Program-made: the position numbers and the translations under genes | In this document: piece by piece, positions 5,213 through 10,035 of the stretch | How positions within the stretch are numbered: position 1 is the first letter of the stretch | Layout of the letters: every line of letters begins with the position of its first letter | NCBI GenBank assembly: GCA_030640885.1 | Contig: DAOWIN010000089.1 | Span: forward strand, 1-10,035 | Reading direction: 5' to 3' | Length of the DNA: 10,035 nt | DNA from: Candidatus Omnitrophota bacterium | Lineage (GTDB): Bacteria; Omnitrophota; 4484-213 | The notes under the pieces: generated by a model | What the model saw: the letters and a program-made list of their open reading frames with translations, nothing else | Databases searched by the model: none | Told to the model about the DNA's origin: nothing

Positions 5213-5225
5213 GTGCTTATTAAAA

Positions 5226-5828
5226 ATGAGTATTTTAGTACCAATGGTAATTGAGCAATCGGAAAGGGGAGAGAGGGCTTATGATATCTATTCACGGCTG
5301 CTTAAAGATAGAATTATCTTTATCGGTAATGCTATAGATGATGATATTGCTAACTTAATCGTTGCCCAGATTCTGTTCTTACAAACAGAGGATCCTGATA
5401 AGGATATTAATATCTATGTTAATTCTCCCGGCGGGGTAGTAACTGCTGGTTTGGCGATTTATGACACTATGCAATTTGTAAAATGTCCGATAAGTACTTA
5501 TTGTATGGGGCAAGCATCCAGTATGTCTGCAGTTTTACTATCTGCAGGCACGAAAGGAAAAAGATATGTTCTCCCACACGCTCGCATAATGATTCATCAA
5601 CCTTGGGGTGGAGTGCAGGGTGCGGCGACTGATATTAGTATTCAAGCTCAGGAAATTCTGAGGCTGCGGGGAAGGATCAATCAAATTTTGGCAAAACATA
5701 CCGGCCAAAAATTAGAAAAGATTGAAAAGGATACAGATAGAGATTTTTTTATGTCCAGCAAAGAAGCCAAAGAATACGGAATTGTAGATAGGGTAGTGGA
5801 AAAGACATTCACTAAGGCGAATGCCTGA
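5226..5828 (+). CDS. clpP: ATP-dependent Clp protease proteolytic subunit
   Basis: ClpP forms the tetradecameric serine-protease barrel that degrades proteins unfolded by ClpX or ClpA/C. The 200-aa length is standard. The catalytic triad is visible: Ser99 in MGQASSMSAVLLSAG, His124 in ARIMIHQPWGG and Asp173 in DRDFFMSSKEAKEYG. Other family marks are the N-terminal hydrophobic MSILVPMVIEQSERGERAYDIYSRLLKDR, the IFIG strand, and NSPGGVVTAGLAIYDTM forming the oxyanion region. Its start is close to mature ClpP numbering, so any propeptide is minimal. There is no recognisable Shine-Dalgarno; the ATG follows a long inverted repeat and the AT-rich ttattaaaa. It lies downstream of trigger factor as in many bacteria, but clpX is not the next gene. 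Confidence 0.97.
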   Translation: MSILVPMVIEQSERGERAYDIYSRLLKDRIIFIGNAIDDDIANLIVAQILFLQTEDPDKDINIYVNSPGGVVTAGLAIYDTMQFVKCPISTYCMGQASSMSAVLLSAGTKGKRYVLPHARIMIHQPWGGVQGAATDISIQAQEILRLRGRINQILAKHTGQKLEKIEKDTDRDFFMSSKEAKEYGIVDRVVEKTFTKANA

Positions 5829-5844
5829 TTGCACTGATATAAAA

Positions 5845-5864
5845 CCAGTATAAAGCCAGTATAA
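5845..5864 (+). repeat. Short direct repeat before the aminotransferase
   Basis: ccagtataa occurs at 5845-5853 and 5856-5864 (period 11) between clpP and the aminotransferase Shine-Dalgarno AGGAG (5877-5881). Confidence 0.5.
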
Positions 5865-5886
5865 CAAAGTTATAGCAGGAGAAACT

Positions 5887-7056
5887 ATGAAAAAAAAATA
5901 CTTAATGACCCCCGGGCCTACGCCAATTCCCCCTGAAGTTGCTTTAAGAATGGCTGAGCCAATTATTCATCATCGCACTCCTCAATTTCAAGAGACTCTT
6001 GGAGAGGTTTTGGATAATTTGAAATATTTTTTTCAAACGAAAAATGATGTTTTACTTTTTGCTTGTTCAGGAACAGGGGCAATGGAGGCAGTGGCAGCAA
6101 ATCTGCTTAGTGTAGGAGATAAGGTCGTTGTGGTGAAAGGAGGGAAGTTTGGAGAAAGATGGGCAGAAATTTGTCAAGTTTATGGAGCAGAAGTAATTTC
6201 CATAGATGTAGAATGGGGAGAGGCGGTAAATCCGCAGGAGATTGAAGAAAAACTAAAAAGTCACCAGTCACCAGTCACCAGTCACCAGTCAAAACCTATA
6301 AAAGCCGTATTTACCACTTTATGCGAAACTTCAACAGGGACGCTTACTAACATTCAAGAGATTGGAAATATTATTAAAAATAACAAAGCAATCCTGATTG
6401 TTGATGCAATTAGCGGATTAGGAGCGGATGATTTGCAAACCGATAATTGGAATGTTGATGTGGCGGTAGCAGGTTCGCAAAAGGGATTGATGCTTCCCCC
6501 GGGATTATCCTGCGTAAGTTTAAGCAAAAAGGCTTGGGCTTCTATGGAAAATGAACTGCCGTCTTATTACTTTAATTTTAAGAAATATAAAAAGGTTTTG
6601 GTAAAACCAGATACGCCTTTCACTCCGGCAATCTCTTTAATAATCGGATTAAGAGAATCTTTGCGTTTAATCAGGAAGGAAGGTTTGAAAAATGTTCTTG
6701 CTCGTCACCGGCAGTTAGCCGCCGCTACACGAGCCGGCATTCAGGAGATCGGATTGCAATTATTTAGCAAAAAACCTTCAAGTGCGGTTACAGCAGTGCA
6801 AAGTCCTGTTAATATCAACAGCTCAAAATTAATAAGCATAATGCGGGATAAATTCGGGGTTTGGATTGCCGACGGCCAAGCTGAGTTGAAAGGGAAGCTT
6901 TTCCGCATTGCCCATTTAGGATACATAGAAAAGTTTGATACCATTATTGCCCTTTCTGCTTTAGAAATGGCTTTGAAGGAAATGGGCTACAAATTAGAGT
7001 TGGGAAAAGCGATAGGGGCAGCCGAAAGAGTTTTGGAAGGAGAAAATAATGCTTAA
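5887..7056 (+). CDS. Class V aminotransferase (serine/alanine-glyoxylate aminotransferase family)
   Basis: A PLP-dependent fold-type I enzyme of 389 aa, a usual length. The N-terminus MTPGPTPIPPEVALRMAEPIIHHRT is the hallmark of the serine-pyruvate/alanine-glyoxylate aminotransferase group. SGTGAMEA (61-68) binds the PLP phosphate region, CETSTG (146-151) follows, Asp173 in IVDAISGLGA contacts the pyridine nitrogen, and Lys199 in GSQKGLMLPPGL is the Schiff-base lysine. In bacteria and archaea such enzymes serve glycine/serine metabolism, including serine synthesis with SerA. The exact substrate cannot be fixed from sequence. AGGAG (5877-5881) precedes the ATG by five bases. The gene overlaps fabG by eight bases. 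Residues 125-137 (SHQSPVTSHQSKP) are encoded by a 7-bp tandem repeat and look like an insertion in the loop before the KAVFTTLCETSTG strand. Confidence 0.92.
   Translation: MKKKYLMTPGPTPIPPEVALRMAEPIIHHRTPQFQETLGEVLDNLKYFFQTKNDVLLFACSGTGAMEAVAANLLSVGDKVVVVKGGKFGERWAEICQVYGAEVISIDVEWGEAVNPQEIEEKLKSHQSPVTSHQSKPIKAVFTTLCETSTGTLTNIQEIGNIIKNNKAILIVDAISGLGADDLQTDNWNVDVAVAGSQKGLMLPPGLSCVSLSKKAWASMENELPSYYFNFKKYKKVLVKPDTPFTPAISLIIGLRESLRLIRKEGLKNVLARHRQLAAATRAGIQEIGLQLFSKKPSSAVTAVQSPVNINSSKLISIMRDKFGVWIADGQAELKGKLFRIAHLGYIEKFDTIIALSALEMALKEMGYKLELGKAIGAAERVLEGENNA
6259..6291 (+). repeat. AGTCACC tandem repeat inside the aminotransferase gene
   Basis: Four exact copies of agtcacc (6259-6286) plus agtca. 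Three units equal 21 bases, so the frame is kept over seven codons and gives the repeated peptide SHQSPVT/SHQS. Confidence 0.9.
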
Positions 7057-7783
7057 AGATAAGCTTGCTTTAATTACTGGCGGTGGACAAGGGATTGGCA
7101 GAGAAATTGCTTGCTTGTTTGCTCAACAAGGAGCAAATATAGCCATTTTTGATGTGCGGGAAGATGCGATTAAAGAGGTGATTGCTCAAACAGTGTCTTT
7201 GGGCAAACAGGGCTTAGGTATGTGCGTAGATGTATCTAAATTCGCGGAGGTAGAGAAAGGTATCCAAAAAGTGGTTGACAAATTCGGAAAAATAAGTATA
7301 TTAGTGAACAATGCCGGTATTACTCGCGATGCCCTTCTTCTAAGAATGAAAGAGGAAGATTGGGATAAGGTATTAAACATTAACCTAAAGGGGGTGTTTA
7401 ATTGCACAAAAGCAGTTGCGAAAATAATGTTTAAGCAGCGGGAAGGAAAGATTATTAATATTTCTTCTATTATTGGCATGCGGGGAAATGTTGGCCAGTC
7501 TAATTATGCGGCTTCTAAGGCGGCTATAATTGGTTTTACCAAAAGTATTGCGCGAGAATTTGCTAGCCGCAATATTCAGGCAAATGCAATTGCTCCCGGT
7601 TTTATTCAAACGGAGATGACCGTTAAGATGTCCGAGGCGAGTAAAGAGGCAATAATTAAGCAGATACCTTCAGGGAAATTGGGAGAAAAAAAGGATGTGG
7701 CAAATCTTGCCCTTTTTTTAGCAAGCAAAAATTCTAATTATATCAATGGGGAGGTGATCAAAATAGACGGAGGAATGGTCTAA
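7049..7783 (+). CDS. fabG: 3-oxoacyl-[acyl-carrier-protein] reductase
   Basis: A short-chain dehydrogenase of 244 aa that reduces 3-oxoacyl-ACP with NADPH in fatty-acid elongation. The cofactor loop is TGGGQGIG (10-17) and the structural NNAG is at 87-90. The catalytic set is Asn112 (LNINLKG), Ser140 (IINISSIIG), Tyr153 and Lys157 (YAASK). NAIAPGFIQTEM and the C-terminal NGEVIKIDGGMV are typical FabG motifs. GAAGGAG (7036-7042) lies six bases before the ATG, inside the aminotransferase gene, and the two reading frames overlap by eight bases, so they are likely coupled. acpP and fabF downstream support the FabG role over another SDR enzyme. No key residue is missing. Confidence 0.95.
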   Translation: MLKDKLALITGGGQGIGREIACLFAQQGANIAIFDVREDAIKEVIAQTVSLGKQGLGMCVDVSKFAEVEKGIQKVVDKFGKISILVNNAGITRDALLLRMKEEDWDKVLNINLKGVFNCTKAVAKIMFKQREGKIINISSIIGMRGNVGQSNYAASKAAIIGFTKSIAREFASRNIQANAIAPGFIQTEMTVKMSEASKEAIIKQIPSGKLGEKKDVANLALFLASKNSNYINGEVIKIDGGMV

Positions 7784-7871
7784 AAATTAAAAATTAAAAT
7801 ATCGGCAACTTTTCTACTGAGAAAAAGAGAGGAAAATAGACTTTGTAAATTTATATTTGCCCTTCTGGCAA

Positions 7872-7950
7872 AAAAGACCTTTAGCCTGAAGAGCTTCGCT
7901 TTGCTCACTCTTCAGGCTCTCGTCCGATATAGCATCGGGGGGGGAGAAAG
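7872..7950 (+). repeat. Composite double-hairpin element, copy A
   Basis: It starts with aaaagaccttta (7872-7883) and ends with gggagaaag (7942-7950). The first hairpin has exact 11-bp arms agcctgaagag (7883-7893) and ctcttcaggct (7908-7918), with GCTTCGC (reverse complement GCGAAGC) at 7893-7899. The second has arms ccgat (7924-7928) and atcgg (7934-7938). A run of eight G follows (7937-7944). The rest of the 301-base fabG-acpP gap outside the two copies (7784-7871, 7951-8001) is AT- or purine-rich with no gene seen. Confidence 0.75.
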
Positions 7951-8001
7951 AAGAAACAAGAATAAAGAGAGAAGAATAAAAAAATGAAGAATGGAACAAG
8001 G

Positions 8002-8071
8002 AAAAGACCTTTATCCTGCTTCGTTCGCTTCGCTCACTCTCGCAGGCTCTTCCGCCTTAGGCGGGAGAAAG
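8002..8071 (+). repeat. Composite double-hairpin element, copy B
   Basis: It shares its ends with copy A: aaaagaccttta (8002-8013) and gggagaaag (8063-8071). It also shares gctcactct in the first loop. The first hairpin has arms cctgc (8015-8019) and gcagg (8042-8046), with GCTTCGC at 8027-8033. The second hairpin is the palindrome tccgccttaggcggg (8051-8065), the fourth copy of the CCGCCTNAGGCGG word. The right end touches the acpP Shine-Dalgarno region. Confidence 0.75.
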
Positions 8072-8084
8072 GAAAGGAGAAGAA

Positions 8085-8339
8085 ATGACAACAGAATCGA
8101 TGGAAGATAGAGTAAAGGGCGTTATTGGAGAGCAGTTGGGATTGGGAAAGGATGAACTGAAAAACGAGGCTTCTTTTGTTAACGATTTAGGGGCGGATTC
8201 TTTAGATACGGTAGAGTTAGTAATGGCTTTAGAAGAGGAATTTTCTGTTGAGATTCCCGATTCTGATGCGGAAAAGATAACTACTGTAGGCGATGCAGTT
8301 AGATATGTTGAAGAAAAGGCAAAGGATAAGAAAGAATAG
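8085..8339 (+). CDS. acpP: Acyl carrier protein
   Basis: An acidic 84-residue ACP that carries growing acyl chains on a 4'-phosphopantetheine arm. The attachment Ser39 is in GADSLDTVELVMALEEEF, the canonical D-S-L motif at the start of helix II. The following FSVEIPDSDAEKITTVGDAV is typical for ACP helix III and its surroundings. A Lys/Asp-rich tail (EEKAKDKKE) ends the protein. AAGGAG (8074-8079) is five bases before the ATG. The gene sits between fabG and fabF, the common bacterial fatty-acid order. A second in-frame ATG at 8100 would give a shorter protein and is less well placed. Confidence 0.97.
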   Translation: MTTESMEDRVKGVIGEQLGLGKDELKNEASFVNDLGADSLDTVELVMALEEEFSVEIPDSDAEKITTVGDAVRYVEEKAKDKKE

Positions 8340-8429
8340 GTTGCAGCCTTTAGAAAGTCACAAGTTGCAAAGTCACAATGCCACAAGTTTTTGTTATTCG
8401 CTCATAAGTGGCGTGAAGCTTTTTTTGTT
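8340..8429 (+). repeat. Degenerate repeat filling the acpP-fabF spacer
   Basis: ttgcagcc, agtcacaagttgcaaagtca and caatgccacaag are related words with agtcac occurring twice. The octamer aagttgca (8362-8369) and the 10-mer ggcgtgaagc (8410-8419) recur near aroE. No Shine-Dalgarno is visible before fabF. Confidence 0.55.
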
Positions 8430-9680
8430 ATGGCAAAAAAAAGAGTAGTAATTACTGGTTTGGGGACAATTACTCCAGTGGGGAATTCCAAACAGGAGTT
8501 TTGGAGTTCTTTGTGCGAAGGGAAAAGCGGAGTTAGCCGAATTAGCCAAATAGACCCTTCCCTTTTTAGTTCACAGGTGGCTGGAGAGGTAAAGGGTTTT
8601 CATGCTGAAAACCTTTTTCCTTTATCTAAGCGGATTCATAAAAAAGAAAAGTTTGTGCAATTTGCCATGGCGGCTAGTCAGCAAGCAATAAAAGACAGCG
8701 GTCTTATTCTGGAGCAGGAAAATTTAGAAAGAATTGGTGTTTTAATCGGATCAGGGATTGGAAGCTTCAAGATAATGGAAGAGCAGTATCGGAAATTTTT
8801 GCAAACTGGGCCAAAGGCTCTTTCCCCCTTTTTAATTCCCAAAATGATTACTAATATGGCCGCTGGCGAGGTAGCTATTTATTTCAATTTAGGGGGTCCA
8901 AATTTCTCTGTTAGTACTGCTTGCGCCTCTGCAGGGCACAGTTTAGCTGTTTCGCTTTCACTTTTGCGGGAGAACAGAGCTGATATTATAATTAGCGGAG
9001 GAACAGAAAGTGCGATTAGCGTTTTGGGCTTAGGGGGTTTTTGCGCCGCCCGTTCTCTTTCTACTCATTATAATAATCAGCCCGAGAAAGCAAGTCGACC
9101 TTTTGATAAAAAAAGAGATGGTTTTGTAATGGCAGAAGGGGCTGGTATTCTGGTTTTAGAAGAATTGGAACACGCCTTAAAGCGGCAGGCGCTTATCTAT
9201 TGCGAATTAGCCGGCTATGGAATGTCAGATGACGCTTATCATATTACTGCTCCTGATCCGGAAGGAAAAGGGGCGGCAAGGTCTATTGACATGGCTTTAA
9301 AAGATGCCGAGATAAATCCTCGAGATGTTTCTTATATAAACGCTCATGGGACTTCAACGCTGCTAAATGATAAAACAGAAACCTTGGCAATGAAGAAGGT
9401 GTTTAGCGATGCTGCCAAGACACTTTCGGTAAGTTCTACCAAGTCAATAACCGGACACCTTTTGGGAGCGGCTGGCGGGGTAGAAGCCATAGCTTGTTGT
9501 TTATCTATAAAAGAGAAGATTATTCCCCCTACTATTAATTATGAATTTCCTGACCCGGATTGTGATTTAGATTATGTGCCGAACACTGCCCGCCAGAAAG
9601 ATGTTCGCATAGCCCTTTCTAATTCTTTGGGCTTTGGCGGACATAATGTAACTTTGGCATTTAAGGAATATAAGGGATAG
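8430..9680 (+). CDS. fabF: 3-oxoacyl-[acyl-carrier-protein] synthase II
   Basis: KAS II condenses malonyl-ACP with acyl-ACP, the chain-lengthening step of fatty-acid synthesis. Counted from the ATG at 8430 it has 416 aa, the usual size. It opens with KKRVVITGLGTITPVGN. The thiolase-fold active site is complete: nucleophile Cys165 in VSTACASAGH, His306 in NAHGTSTLLND, and Lys338 with His343 in SSTKSITGHLLGAAGG. The C-terminal LSNSLGFGGHN glycine loop is also present. The Cys-His-His set is that of elongating synthases rather than a KSQ decarboxylase. A TTG at 8391 would add 13 residues (MLFAHKWREAFFV), but these come from repeat sequence and the family begins at the ATG. Neither start has a clear ribosome-binding site. 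It completes the fabG-acpP-fabF cluster. Confidence 0.96.
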   Translation: MAKKRVVITGLGTITPVGNSKQEFWSSLCEGKSGVSRISQIDPSLFSSQVAGEVKGFHAENLFPLSKRIHKKEKFVQFAMAASQQAIKDSGLILEQENLERIGVLIGSGIGSFKIMEEQYRKFLQTGPKALSPFLIPKMITNMAAGEVAIYFNLGGPNFSVSTACASAGHSLAVSLSLLRENRADIIISGGTESAISVLGLGGFCAARSLSTHYNNQPEKASRPFDKKRDGFVMAEGAGILVLEELEHALKRQALIYCELAGYGMSDDAYHITAPDPEGKGAARSIDMALKDAEINPRDVSYINAHGTSTLLNDKTETLAMKKVFSDAAKTLSVSSTKSITGHLLGAAGGVEAIACCLSIKEKIIPPTINYEFPDPDCDLDYVPNTARQKDVRIALSNSLGFGGHNVTLAFKEYKG

Positions 9681-9709
9681 CTACAAGTTGCAAGCCACAA
9701 GCTACAGGC
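9681..9709 (+). repeat. Degenerate repeat directly after fabF
   Basis: ctacaagttgcaagccaca followed by agctacaggc starts on the base after the fabF stop. It shares aagttgca and the caagc/ctacaggc words with the tracts at 46-75 and 8340-8376. Confidence 0.6.
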
Positions 9710-9766
9710 AAGAAAAGAAAAGAGAAACAAAACCCAAAGAACTCTATAAACCCAATAAACCCAAGC

Positions 9767-9772
9767 AGGAGG
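9767..9772 (+). promoter_or_regulatory. Strong Shine-Dalgarno AGGAGG
   Basis: AGGAGG with six bases to the ATG at 9779. It fixes the start of the last gene and is the strongest site in the window. It is preceded by ataaacccaataaaccca, a short direct repeat. Confidence 0.75.
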
Positions 9773-9778
9773 CATAAG

Positions 9779-10035
9779 ATGAAAATGAATAAGGATAGGT
9801 TGTTAAAATTTAAGGGGGGCAGGAGATTATCTATAATTTTTCTTTTCTTTTCTTTTCTTTTCTTTTTCTTCACTGTTGACTGTAAACTGTTGACTGTAAA
9901 CTGTTGCTCCGCCGACCAGATAAAAATACGCACAATCATAACTCCCGTAGGTAGCCAGTCTGAGAAGTGGGGAGCAAAGGGATTGATGGTGTGTATTGGG
10001 GGACAACCCATAGCAAGCGGAGGATGCAATGCAAC
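9779..10035 (+). CDS. Secreted protein of unknown function, N-terminal part
   Basis: An open frame from ATG 9779 to the end of the window (85 full codons). The N-terminus is basic (MKMNKDRLLKFKGGRRL), followed by a very hydrophobic Phe-rich segment (SIIFLFFSFLFFFF, about residues 18-31). Then comes TVDCKLLTVNCCSADQ and a polar region IKIRTIITPVGSQSEKWGAK that continues VCIGGQPIASGGCNA. This is a Sec signal-peptide layout, with possible cleavage near CCSA-DQ; the Cys residues also leave a lipoprotein possible, although no clean lipobox is seen. The hydrophobic core is encoded by TCTTT repeats and the next stretch by a 14-bp tandem repeat. I do not recognise the mature part; a Gly/Cys-containing surface or pilin-like protein is conceivable. 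Confidence 0.65.
   Translation, partial: MKMNKDRLLKFKGGRRLSIIFLFFSFLFFFFTVDCKLLTVNCCSADQIKIRTIITPVGSQSEKWGAKGLMVCIGGQPIASGGCNA
9841..9865 (+). repeat. TCTTT microsatellite
   Basis: Five uninterrupted copies of tcttt inside the signal-peptide core of the last gene. Because the 5-base unit is not a multiple of three, gain or loss of one unit would shift the frame. Confidence 0.9.
9872..9906 (+). repeat. 14-bp tandem repeat in the signal-peptide region
   Basis: actgttgactgtaa occurs at 9872-9885 and 9886-9899, plus a half unit actgttg to 9906. The unit length changes reading phase between copies, giving TVDCK from one and LLTVN from the next. Confidence 0.9.

Noticed and set aside
5829..5865. 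Sigma-70 promoter (TTGCAC ... TATAAA/TATAAC) before the aminotransferase
   Set aside because: Spacings of 14 and 25 bases are outside the usual range and the A/T words belong to a short direct repeat.
6259..6291. Possible CRISPR-like or iteron array
   Set aside because: The units are 7 bp with no spacers and lie within a conserved coding frame.
7850..7876. Intrinsic terminator after fabG (tttgcc-cttct-ggcaaa)
   Set aside because: The hairpin is followed by A-run, not T-run, on the + strand; no minus-strand gene would use it.
7984..8088. A 34-codon ORF (starting MKNGTRKRPL) ending in an ATGA overlap with acpP
   Set aside because: It is a translation of composite hairpin copy B and purine-rich sequence, has no Shine-Dalgarno, and acpP has its own.
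9661..10029. A 122-codon ORF on the minus strand
   Set aside because: It runs antisense to the fabF end and the secreted-protein gene, and is rich in Lys/Leu/Phe from simple repeats read backwards.

Overview
The window is a bacterial chromosome segment with compact, co-directional genes, all on the + strand. Coding sequence is moderately AT-rich. Intergenic sequence is full of short palindromes and degenerate direct repeats, and some of these run into gene ends. That repeat style, together with the gene content, resembles uncultivated Omnitrophota (former OP3) or related candidate-phylum genomes. This is an impression from reading, not a phylogenetic result.

Region 1 (1-3411) is a tight run of genes. 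It holds the 3' end of leuA (2-isopropylmalate synthase), aroE (shikimate dehydrogenase), a DUF1844 protein, two consecutive hicBA-type toxin-antitoxin pairs, and an HD-domain dNTP triphosphohydrolase. The first hicA toxin is frameshifted by a 5-bp tandem duplication. The broken ORF has exactly the length of the intact one (61 aa), so it is easy to miss.

Region 2 (3412-3961) holds tRNA-Lys(CUU) and tRNA-Gly(GCC), embedded in at least seven palindromic or repeated elements. One is an AT-rich inverted repeat that appears to be interrupted by a CCGCC-N-GGCGG-type palindrome.

Region 3 (3962-5828) encodes a trigger factor that lacks the usual PPIase domain, then clpP. A 223-bp spacer between them contains two long inverted repeats.

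Region 4 (5887-9680) holds a class V aminotransferase (serine/alanine-glyoxylate type) overlapping fabG, then acpP and fabF, which form a fatty-acid elongation cluster. The aminotransferase carries an in-frame heptanucleotide tandem repeat. The 301-bp fabG-acpP gap contains two copies of a composite double-hairpin element. The copies share flanks but have different, individually self-complementary stems.

Region 5 (9681-10035) starts a secreted protein of unknown function. Its signal peptide is encoded by simple repeats. The gene runs off the window.

The genes are mostly housekeeping (amino-acid and fatty-acid synthesis, protein folding and turnover, nucleotide pools). The unusual content is the repeat system, the frameshifted toxin and the PPIase-less trigger factor. 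No rRNA, CRISPR array, transposase or integrase was seen, and no promoter or T-tailed terminator was convincing.
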